From Argyresthia goedartella (Eukaryota > Arthropoda > Insecta > Lepidoptera > Argyresthiidae), in assembly GCA_949825045.1 (NCBI GenBank), contig OX463810.1:32436201-32500200 (forward strand): 64,000 nucleotides of DNA, written 5' to 3'. Made by a program: the position numbers and the translations under genes. The notes below the pieces were generated by a model. It worked only from the letters and a program-made list of their open reading frames with translations, was not told the DNA's origin and did no database searches. Positions within the stretch are counted from its first letter, which is position 1. Each line of letters begins with the position of its first letter. This document shows positions 56,108 to 64,000 of the stretch, piece by piece.

Positions 56108-56807
56108 GGCTATGCTTAAGAATACTGCGGCACGAATTTGATGATAAGAGATATACTGTAAGATTAAGAAAATTATCAGCATTCCAATGGTGTCGTTCTT
56201 TTTCTGAGCAAATGTTTACTTTTCGAGATTTAAGCTTTCAAAGTTCAATAATTTTTAGCATATTTGACATGTTTGACACTGTAGGCGCAGGAGTGTGTTC
56301 AAAATCATATCCAACCGATTTTTGGGGTTGGTTTTTATATCATTCAAGTCGAATTTGATTATAATGAGGTGTTTAATGGATAGCTGGCAGTCACTTTCCA
56401 TACCAAAGTGCCTTTCTTTTTGTAAGGAAATGCATAGTTTTTTTTAAAAATCAAAGATGAAAATTGGAAAATTTCTGTAAACAAAACGTAAAAATTGGAC
56501 AATTTCTGTGAACGAACCGTAAAAATTGACGTAACGAAATGTCAATAAGACCATACTTAGTCAAGATTATGACATATTGTCAATATTATTGTGATTATTG
56601 TACGTTTGTAGGTGAAAAATTACCAACCAAAATAGCCGCGTTCATGACGCCATTCTGTTTTCTAGTAGATTCACGAATGTTCTCATTTATTGATCTCTCG
56701 ATTGTAGTGTTATGCTACTTACATGTCATTTTCTAGGATTTTCTTCTAGGATACTTGCTGAGCTGTACAGTCTGATATTTGGTATCACCTTTATTTTCAT
56801 AGGACCC
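56108..56807. other. AT-rich interior without recognisable genes
   Basis: No coding sense I can support. Possibly the interior of the element bounded by the 28-bp repeats. Confidence 0.4.
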
Positions 56808-57812
56808 TGTAACGTTTTAAACCATAAGAACACATTAACAAATCATTTTCGCTTTGTATTTTCACACTATCAGCACTTCTAAATCGATAGCGAAGGGGTT
56901 TCCCTTTGGTGACCTTGTATTTGGCTTTCTCCAAAACTCTGCATTCTCGGGCTTCGTGCGCGCTGATGCGCTACCTTTTTATATTCATTGTTACTTCATT
57001 TACTTCATGGTTTTCTTGTTGTTTACCGTATTACGAGCCTGAAACTAAAGTTTGACATCTGTTGATGTCGTTTTTTATCTGGTTGTCATGGCAATGTCCA
57101 TTCAAACTCGTTAGCGGTCTGATATGTTTGCTTCAATACTTTTACAAAAATACTTTTTCTCTCTTGGCCACTCACAAAAATTACGTTTAATTTAAATAAT
57201 TTTTAGAACTCTCCAAAAAGGGTATAAGAGCGGAACATTTCTGAAATTCTGGAGTCTCACGTCAGCTTCTAAGCGAGAAGAACCACCTAAAGGCCTTATC
57301 CCGGGGTCGCACTACCCCGGGATCCTGCGAGCCGTTCCTGCAAACACGATCCTGCGAGCCATTCCTACAAACACGATCCTGCGAGCCGTTCCTACAAACG
57401 GGATCCTGCGAGCCGTTCCTACAACGGGATCCTGCGAGCCGTTCCTACAACGTGATCCTGCGAGCCGTGCATACGACGCGATCCTGCGAGCCATTCCTAC
57501 AACGGGATCCTGCGAGCCGTAACTACAAATACGCCCGCTACCGTTCCTACAACGACGATTTCAACAACATCTACAACAACAAATACACCTGCATCCTGGC
57601 CATCACCCCACCGGTCTCCTACTCTCCGTGTCCTCCGCTTCTTTTTTTTCTATACCTAATCTATATTTTATAAAAACCTGTTCTCATCTCATCCATCCTC
57701 ATCTTCGTATCATTTTTCTATAGTCTTCACTGTAAATAACTAATAAACTGTCACTACTAAATTTTATCCTGGTTGTTTTCTGTTAGGTTCTGGTTAGGTT
57801 CGTATCGTTACA
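56808..57812 (+). mobile_element. Candidate solo LTR, 1,005 bp
   Basis: Begins TGTAACG and ends CGTTACA, inverted ends typical of Gypsy-type LTRs. A TATA-like GGGTATAAGAGCGG lies near 57218 and an AATAAA near 57740, in the right order for U3-R-U5. No second LTR, no internal coding sequence and no direct flanking repeat, so this remains a candidate. Confidence 0.4.
57321..57531. repeat. Minisatellite, eight 26-27-bp units
   Basis: Units start with GATCCTGCGAGCC at 57321, 57348, 57375, 57402, 57428, 57454, 57480 and 57506. The first four units advance by 27 bp and the rest by 26. An 8-bp inverted repeat (CCCGGGGT/ACCCCGGG, 57300-57321) precedes the array. The minus-strand open frame across it is only the repeat read in one phase. 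Confidence 0.92.
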
Positions 57813-57984
57813 CGAGACGATATTGTATTGTAAATTTTATATAAATATTGTAAATACAAACAAAAACAACTGGCTAGAGTAGGTTATTATGGCTACTTTT
57901 CAATCGGGTTATAGGTTAGGTTAGAACGTTGAAGAAGCTTAATCGGAGCGGAGCTTATGCAAAAAAAGCGACAGTGGTTTCATT
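57813..57984. other. Spacer
   Basis: No coding sense. Separates the candidate LTR from the tail-family LINE end. Confidence 0.4.
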
Positions 57985-59520
57985 AATTATTTCTTTATAC
58001 TTTATTGCACAAAAACAGAAGATACAGATACATCAAAATGGAAGATTTCTTCCAGCAAACCTAATATGGACAGAATACATGAAATAACAGGTAGACCTAT
58101 GTGCTTAACGTTAAAAATATTAAAATAATAAACTAATTACTAATATGTACATAAATACATAATATCAATACAAATAGACAAAATTATACTACATATATAT
58201 CAAAGGAATAAACCTACATAAATCTAGTATGGAAGAGAAAGATAGTGTTCTTTTAAGCGAGTTTTAAAAATAGAAAGTGACGGGCTGTCTCTGATGGCGC
58301 TAGGAAGTTTGTTCCAGAGCCTGATAGCTCGTAGTCTGAACCCATGTTCATATGCGGCTGTATTGTGTTGCGGAGTTATAAGCAGTGATCGAGCGTGAGA
58401 TCTCCGAGGCCTATCCGAGGACAAAAATTCAAAACGATCTCGTAAGAAGACAGGATAGCGAGGATTAAATAAGATGTTATAGAGGCAGATGAGGATATGA
58501 GAATCCTGACGAAGACGGATAGGGAGCCACTTTAACTCCCTGCGATACTCCGAGACGTGGTCATACTTGCGCAGGCCGAAGACAAACCGAATCCCGAGGT
58601 TTTGAAGTCGCTCGAGTTTGTTCAGTTGCTCTTCATTCGCGCTCACCCAGCATACGTCAGCGCCTCGCCTACTGACCTCGCTGACATGCGCTGACCAGGA
58701 AAATTGGTTATCGAAGAAAACTCCTAGACTTTTGGCCTTAGTACTATATGAGATTATAGTTCCATCATAGGTTATAGGGGCAATGGACAGATTCTGTAAC
58801 AAGTTAAGGGAAAACCTGGAACCAATAATCAAAGCCTGGGACTTACTAGGGTTGACAAGTAGTCCAAAAGAAGTGGCCCAGTCCCTAATTCGCTCGAGAT
58901 CGGCATTTAACATTCCCACAGCAGACACCATATCACAGGGAGAAAAATGACGATAAATCTGGAGATCGTCTGATTCCGTATCCGAGACGGAATTTATGAA
59001 GACGGAGAAAAGAAGAGGAGAGATAATACCACCCTGAGGGACCCCCGCATCGAGGTCACATCACTCCGTTGAAGTCACCTCCGACCTAATACGTTGCTGG
59101 CGACATAAGAGTCGAACCAGCAAGCAGAGACGGAGGACACATTCAAGGACTTCAGGGTCTCAACGAGGATATCGAAATCAACGCAGTTAAAGGCGCTGCT
59201 GAAGTCCAGCAGTGCAAGCACAGTGAGCTGTTTCTCGTCCATCGCATGCTGAATGTCATCGGTGACTTTCAGCAAGGCCGTGACAGTGCTATGACCGGGC
59301 CTAAAACCGGATTGCAGTTGATTCAGCAAGTTGTTTGAGCATAAGTAGGAGGATAACTGAGAATGGACAATGGATTCAAGGACTTTGGATAGGATAGGCA
59401 GAATGGAAATTGGACGAAACTCTTTAAAAGAGGAGGGATTTGATGTTTTGGGTAATGGGATAACTAAGGCTTTTTTCCACACATTTGGGAAGGAACTATT
59501 GGAGAGAGAGAAGTTTATTA
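57985..59520 (-). pseudogene. Tail-family LINE, 5'-truncated: RT and C-terminal region
   Basis: RT from about 59520: FPNVWKKALVIPLPK, FRPISILPILSK, LLDFSSAFNCVDF (Asn where AFD has Asp), then a frame change near 59085. GVPQGGIISPLLF follows; the catalytic YADD box is damaged, reading ESDDLQIYRHF with residues missing before it. Intact C-terminal codons run 58931-58224 (LNADLERIRDW, LGVFFDNQFSWSAHV, QNLGIRFVFGLRKYDHVS, WLPIRL, RLWNKLPSAIRD). The 3' UTR keeps the end of the family motif (58041-58061) but has lost the first hairpin arm. Confidence 0.85.
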
Positions 59521-59697
59521 TATGTGTTATTTAGGCAACATAACCTCAAAAACTAAAAAAATACATGAAAAAAACGGGCGGTTTTTTTGTAGGGGAACCC
59601 CCCCCCCCCTTCTCAGGGTGAGTTCCCCTTCACCTCCCCCTCCCCCCTTCAACTTCAAGAATATGTGAGGTATCTACGTCAATAATCTACGTCAGTA
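59521..59697. other. Spacer with C11 run
   Basis: Contains GGGGAAC, a run of C (about 59599-59609) and GTTCCCC, an imperfect inverted repeat, and further C-rich sequence. No coding sense. Confidence 0.45.
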
Positions 59698-62247
59698 AGT
59701 TGGACCCCTACCACCCCCCATTAACTATCTACACCCATTTTGAGTGTGAAAAAGAAAATAATTTGCCGCCAATTCCTAGGACGGACTACAACTTCTTTAA
59801 AGCCGACTATGAAAAAATTCTAATAAGTCTTAGAACTGTAGATTGGCTGCATTGTTTTACAGAGTGTAGCGGTGTTGACTCGTATGTAAGCATTTTCTAT
59901 GAGAAATTAAACAACATCATTGAACTGTACATCCCAAGGAGAAAACCCCGAAAGCAAACCTATCCCCCCTGGTTCAGCACAGATCTGATTAAGCTTCTCC
60001 GTGAAAAGGATAAATTAAGAGTGCGTGCGCGGAGGTTCCAAAATCCCAGAGACAAGTTAGAATATGAACTCCTACGTAAGCGTTGTGACAAGCTTTTTAA
60101 CTTACGTTACAGAGAATATATCAGTAATGTGGAATGTAGTCTTAAACATAATCCGAAAGCTTTCTGGTCTTACGTAAAAAACAAAAGATCTGGTACAAAT
60201 ACGCTGCCTTCAATCATGCATCACGGGAATCACTCTGCTGATTCCGGTACTGGTGTAGCCAATCTTTTTGCGTCCCAGTTTAGGTCTACGTTTAGCCGAG
60301 ATGATGGCACCACGTCATCATTCTATGATGAAGGGTCAACCGTTTGCAGGAATCCTCAGTCCAGGCTAATAAGCAGCATTGTTATAAGCGAAAACGCTAT
60401 TCTCAAAGCGCTTAAACACTTAAACCAAAACAAAGGTGCTGGGCCTGATGGGATACCCCCTATTTTTCTGAAGAGATGTGCAAACGTATTATCGTATCCG
60501 CTAACACTGATATTTAACACATCTCTTCATTGTGGTATCTTTCCCTCCGAGTGGAAAAGAGCGCGTATTGTACCGGTCTACAAGAAAGGTGCTAATGATG
60601 ACGTCCGAAATTATAGACCTATCTCTATCTTATCCGCATTTTCGAAGCTATTTGAAGTAATGACCTGTCCTGTGCTATGCGACCATACGAGTTACAAAAT
60701 TAGTAAGCGGCAGCATGGATTCCAGCACAAAAAATCCGTAGTAACGAATCTGGTTGCCTTCATTACAGACATTGTTGAGGGTGTTGATGCTGGAAACCAA
60801 GTTGATGCTGTCTACACTGACTTCAGTAGTGCGTTTGACAAGGTCTCACACAGAATCCTGATTAAAAAGCTTAAGTGTCAATATGGTATTCAAGGAAGAT
60901 TACTTGAGTGGTTTGACTCTTACCTGAATAACAGACCTCAGATTGTAGTTACTAACGGATATGAGTCTCAGAGCTACATTGCCACTTCTGGTGTCCCCCA
61001 AGGCTCACACTTGGGACCTATTTTGTTTGCACTATTTGTCAATGATATTGTGTCTTGTATTCAGAATAGTGACTGCTCTCTTTTTGCCGATGATATGAAA
61101 GTATATAGACAAATAGACTGCCTGAGTGATGTCCGTTTACTCCAAGATGATTTAGACCGCATACACCAATGGTGTCTTAACAACAATATGGTTCTGAACA
61201 CTTCTAAATGCCAGTTTATTCGATTCACACGTAAGAAGAAACCTACCTTGTCTAATTACAGGATCGATAACGACAGTATCGAGGAAGTCGATCAGATTCG
61301 CGATCTCGGTGTTATTCTGGATTCCAAGCTTACTTTCGTTCCGCATTACGATAGCTTAGTTAGCAGAGCTGCTAAAATGCTGGGGTTTCTGAAGCGCGCC
61401 ACGAAGGAGTTCAAGAAAATCAGTTCTAAACTCTGCCTATTTAACGCTCTCGTGCGCAGCATTCTGGAATTTGCCAGTGTTATTTGGAATCCAGTATATA
61501 ACGTTCACACAGAGCGATTAGAAACCATCCAGAGATCATTTACAAGGCACCTTGCTTTCATCTCGTCTGGGATCAGTCATAAGGACAGCTATGAGCAAAG
61601 GCTCTCCTTTTTTAAAATGACTTCCTTGTCTGATCGCAGGCGGATGCTTGACCTATCCTTTCTACACAATATATTAAATGGCCAAGTCCAATGTCAAGAC
61701 GTGCTAGAAAGGGTAGAACTTTCTGTACCCCGCATTAACGCGCGGCGAGTGTGTCTGGACACTTTTAAAATACCTAGATTCAGAACTAACCTGGGCGAAC
61801 ACGCACCTCTAACGAGGATGCTTTCCACTTATAATGAAATATGGATACCTTACAATCTAGATATCTTCTGTAACAGCATAGGGTGTTTCAAGCGCAAGCT
61901 TATCGTTGGCCAACGCACATAGTCGCGTTTTTTTTTTTTAATTATCTACTTTTGTTTAAATATTTTATTTAAATTTTCTGTGAATATATTTGTTTAAATT
62001 TTCTGTGTAACCATTTCTTGTTTATGTTGTGTTTTATAACAAACTTATGTCTTTTATTATATATTTTTAAAACAATTAATTTGAATTTTACCACTGTAGT
62101 TTTTAAAATGATTTGATTGTTGAAAATGCTGTGCGCATCTATAATTGATGCAAACTCTTGTATTGTTTTTTTTTTGTAATGTTGTCTTTCTGTGTTCGTG
62201 TTTGTATTGTTGATGTGCCTTATATAAATAAATAAATAAATAAATAC
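59698..62247 (+). mobile_element. LINE-I, 5'-truncated, intact RT frame
   Basis: Starts at the end of the endonuclease, has an uninterrupted ORF to 61922 and a T-rich 3' UTR, and ends in an AAAT repeat at about 62226-62247. Close to LINE-H and LINE-G in RT wording. The intact frame suggests a recent insertion. Confidence 0.85.
59700..61922 (+). CDS. LINE-I ORF2 (partial): reverse transcriptase, 740 residues
   Basis: Copies LINE RNA at a nicked target. The codons start at DPYHPPLTI, the usual end of the endonuclease, so the ATG is just a Met within the ORF and not the true start. Landmarks: GAGPDGIPPIF, NYRPISILSAFSK, QHGFQHKKSVVTN, YTDFSSAFDKVSH (about 372), SGVPQGSHLGPILF (about 433, His where Ile is usual), FADD (about 462), LGVILDSKLTF and LEFASVIWNPVYNVHTERLE. 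No stop or shift in 740 codons. It lacks its endonuclease, so it cannot insert by itself. Confidence 0.9.
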   Translation: MDPYHPPLTIYTHFECEKENNLPPIPRTDYNFFKADYEKILISLRTVDWLHCFTECSGVDSYVSIFYEKLNNIIELYIPRRKPRKQTYPPWFSTDLIKLLREKDKLRVRARRFQNPRDKLEYELLRKRCDKLFNLRYREYISNVECSLKHNPKAFWSYVKNKRSGTNTLPSIMHHGNHSADSGTGVANLFASQFRSTFSRDDGTTSSFYDEGSTVCRNPQSRLISSIVISENAILKALKHLNQNKGAGPDGIPPIFLKRCANVLSYPLTLIFNTSLHCGIFPSEWKRARIVPVYKKGANDDVRNYRPISILSAFSKLFEVMTCPVLCDHTSYKISKRQHGFQHKKSVVTNLVAFITDIVEGVDAGNQVDAVYTDFSSAFDKVSHRILIKKLKCQYGIQGRLLEWFDSYLNNRPQIVVTNGYESQSYIATSGVPQGSHLGPILFALFVNDIVSCIQNSDCSLFADDMKVYRQIDCLSDVRLLQDDLDRIHQWCLNNNMVLNTSKCQFIRFTRKKKPTLSNYRIDNDSIEEVDQIRDLGVILDSKLTFVPHYDSLVSRAAKMLGFLKRATKEFKKISSKLCLFNALVRSILEFASVIWNPVYNVHTERLETIQRSFTRHLAFISSGISHKDSYEQRLSFFKMTSLSDRRRMLDLSFLHNILNGQVQCQDVLERVELSVPRINARRVCLDTFKIPRFRTNLGEHAPLTRMLSTYNEIWIPYNLDIFCNSIGCFKRKLIVGQRT

Positions 62248-62641
62248 TGAAAGATCATTAACTAAGAATGTTTTAATAAAGATTTGCACATAAAAAGCTT
62301 TCACTTGTTTTTGATAAATTAGGTCAGAAAAACTTATTTTATTGGTGATTGAAATTTGCCGTGCTCTTCAATGGTCTGTATATACCAAGTCAGGTCTGTA
62401 TATATACCTGACGTTGCAGATGCACAAATCAAGATTAATAAGAATGCTTATAAAGTGATTAATTAGAATCAATTGTAAAATAATCCAATTATTGTTTAGT
62501 TTTGCAAAGATAATACCTTTACTGTGAAAATCTGGAATTTTTCTTCAAAAACACTAAATCATCGATAACAATTTAACGGTAAGACTTCGCCATATGTATG
62601 TTCGGCTCAAATGGTTCTAAATGTTCTGTACTAAATTCGGT
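62248..62641. other. AT-rich spacer
   Basis: No coding sense. Reaches the right 28-bp inverted repeat. Confidence 0.4.
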
Positions 62642-62669
62642 TTAAGTCTTTGCATCGATCTACCGGACA
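62642..62669. repeat. 28-bp inverted repeat, right copy
   Basis: Exact reverse complement of 56080-56107. The match stops at once on both sides. Confidence 0.8.
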
Positions 62670-62730
62670 TAAGTTACCCAAATTCCAACAGGGTAGCTAT
62701 CACTTTTCTCTCGCCTACACTTACATATCA

Positions 62731-62758
62731 AATAGTCAATAGTCAATAGTCAATAGTC
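62731..62758. repeat. (AATAGTC)4 tandem repeat
   Basis: Four 7-bp units immediately before LINE-F copy 3. Confidence 0.9.
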
Positions 62759-62761
62759 AAA

Positions 62762-64000
62762 AGCGACGAAATCCAATCAGTCGTTCCCGGAATCATTCTT
62801 AGGAATAAGGTGGATTTCACACTTCTTGGTGCTCCTATTTTCCCGGAGGGCATTCCCGGAGTATTGCAATCAAAAATTGATATCCTTAAGGCGTCGAAAC
62901 CACATTTAAAGCAGCTTTCCGCCCATGTTGCCTTGACGATTTTAAAAAGTTGTCTTTCTTCACCAAGGCTAACTTATTCCATACGGACTGCCCCGATTTG
63001 GTTGCACAGGGAGATAACTTCTAGATACGATGCAGTTTTGAAGGATTTGTTGGAGTGCATCATCAACCGTAGAGATGTCCTCGTCTCAGTGGGTGCAAGC
63101 CACGCTGCCCATCAGGTACGGGGGTTTAGGTGTTCGACGCTTGCAGGACACCGAGCTCCCTTGCTTTCTGGCTTCTTCGCATGGTGTTGTGGACCTCGTT
63201 ACTCACATCTTGGGTATACATGGTGACGGGTTCCGCATTCCTTTTGCGGGGGAGGCGGAGAGCTTATGGCGTGCCCGGTGTCCTAGAAGCGACCTGCCGG
63301 AAAGTCTTTGTAGTCAGCGCTCCTGGGATGAGGTCCTGTGCGAAGTCATTCGTGATGATCTCCTCGCTCATAGTTCGGGGCCGGAATTGGCGCGCCTGCG
63401 TGCCGTTTGTCAGTCCGACTCGGGGTTGTGGCTGCACGCAATGCCTTCTCCCCAGCTGGGAACTTTCCTGGACGACGACACTTTGCGCGTGGCAGTCGCT
63501 TTGCGTTTGGGCTGCACTATCTGCCAGCCGCATCGATGCGTTTGTGGGGCATGGGTCAATGAGTTGGGTCGCCATGGCCTACATTGTACCAGGAGCGCTG
63601 GCAGGTTTTCGCGGCACCACGCAATAAACGACATCGTTCGTAGGGCTTTGGTATCGGCCAACGTTCCTAGTGTGTTGGAGCCGCCAGGTTTGTGCCGGTC
63701 GGATGGGAAGCGTCCGGACGGCTTGACCCTGGTACCTTGGGAGAGAGGACGTTCCCTGCTATGGGATGCGACCTGCGTCTGCACCTTTGCAGCCTCCCAT
63801 GTCGGGTCAACGGCGGCCCGCGCTGGTGCAGCCGCCGAGTCTGCCGCAAGACAGAAGTGCCTTAAGTATGCCGCACTCACGGGAAGCTACATCTTTGTGC
63901 CTCTTGCGCTCGAGACGACTGGGGTTTGGGGGACACAAGGGAAAATATTTATTAAGGATCTGGGGCGCCGTCTAAGGGATAGAGGATTTGACAACCGCTC
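62762..64000 (+). pseudogene. LINE-F copy 3: RT thumb to nuclease-like domain, runs off the window
   Basis: Begins inside the ORF (SDEIQSVVPGIILRNKVDF, TLLGAPIFPEGIPGVLQSKI, LTYSIRTAPIWLHREI). Near 63070 one extra base shifts the frame. From the ATG at 63075 a frame stays open to the window end (about 308 codons): [73 protein letters not shown]. Longer and better kept than copy 1, whose TAA is ATG here. The Cys/His plus RPDG/WD pattern suggests an R2-like zinc finger and PD-(D/E)XK nuclease (inference). Confidence 0.7.

Noticed and set aside
57312..57494. 60-residue minus-strand frame with repeated ARRI words
   Set aside because: It is the 27-bp minisatellite read in one phase and breaks where the period changes to 26.
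1..64000. tRNA, rRNA and CRISPR features
   Set aside because: No cloverleaf with proper A and B boxes, no rRNA-like stretch and no regularly spaced repeats with unique spacers were seen; the tandem repeats present are minisatellites or duplications.

Overview
The window looks like insect nuclear DNA, most likely from a moth or butterfly. I base this on the mix of elements: CR1/Jockey-type and RTE-type LINEs, BEL/Pao LTR elements (one with an envelope gene), piggyBac with TTAA target sites, Tc1, Copia and MITEs. Short TTAGG-type repeats and a recurring LINE 3' tail of a kind common in Lepidoptera point the same way. No database search was run. There is no convincing host gene, tRNA, rRNA or CRISPR. 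Almost every coding frame belongs to a mobile element, and most are broken. LINE letters A-I and the name tail family are labels made up for this annotation.

Layout. 1-3480: LINE-A (minus), nearly whole but cut by the window edge. 3951-4981: Tc1-type transposase pseudogene (minus). 5470-8115: RTE-type LINE (minus). 8116-12180: LINE-B (minus), a relative of LINE-A. 12181-14470: a tail-family 3' fragment and degraded LINE-C (minus). 15590-18363: LINE-D (plus) with a striking templated palindrome. 19152-19530: a MITE. 19752-21000: two more tail-family fragments. 22508-30355: BEL1, a complete BEL/Pao provirus-like element (minus) with 211-bp LTRs, gag-pol and a class I fusion-type envelope ORF related to baculovirus F. 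30363-30740: 3' end of a LINE. 31005-31127: a foldback element. 31584-32905: GC-rich ORF1 and the first codons of ORF2 of LINE-E. 33198-34945: a tandem satellite with telomere-like CCTAA runs, interrupted by LINE-F copy 1.

35240-42190: LINE-G, split by a 4,156-bp piggyBac-type transposon (36727-40882) bounded by TTAA. Reading across one TTAA restores the LINE frame exactly. 42203-42420: LINE-F copy 2. 42447-43192: a Copia fragment, interrupted by BEL2 (43193-50776), a young BEL/Pao element with 604-bp LTRs about 99% identical and a TAGTA target duplication, but several coding lesions. 50950-55866: LINE-H, with a PHD-finger ORF1. 56080 and 62642: a perfect 28-bp inverted repeat pair enclosing a candidate solo LTR with a minisatellite, a tail-family LINE (minus) and LINE-I, whose 740-residue ORF is the longest intact reverse transcriptase frame here. 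62762-64000: LINE-F copy 3, running off the end.

The elements act as independent parasites, and the useful signal is in how they are nested and how they broke. The points most worth following are the BEL1 envelope (cleavage site made by a triplet repeat, envelope in frame with pol behind one stop), the in-frame UAG between gag and pol in BEL2, the covarying 3' hairpin of the tail family, and the piggyBac insertion with possible spliced exons inside it.
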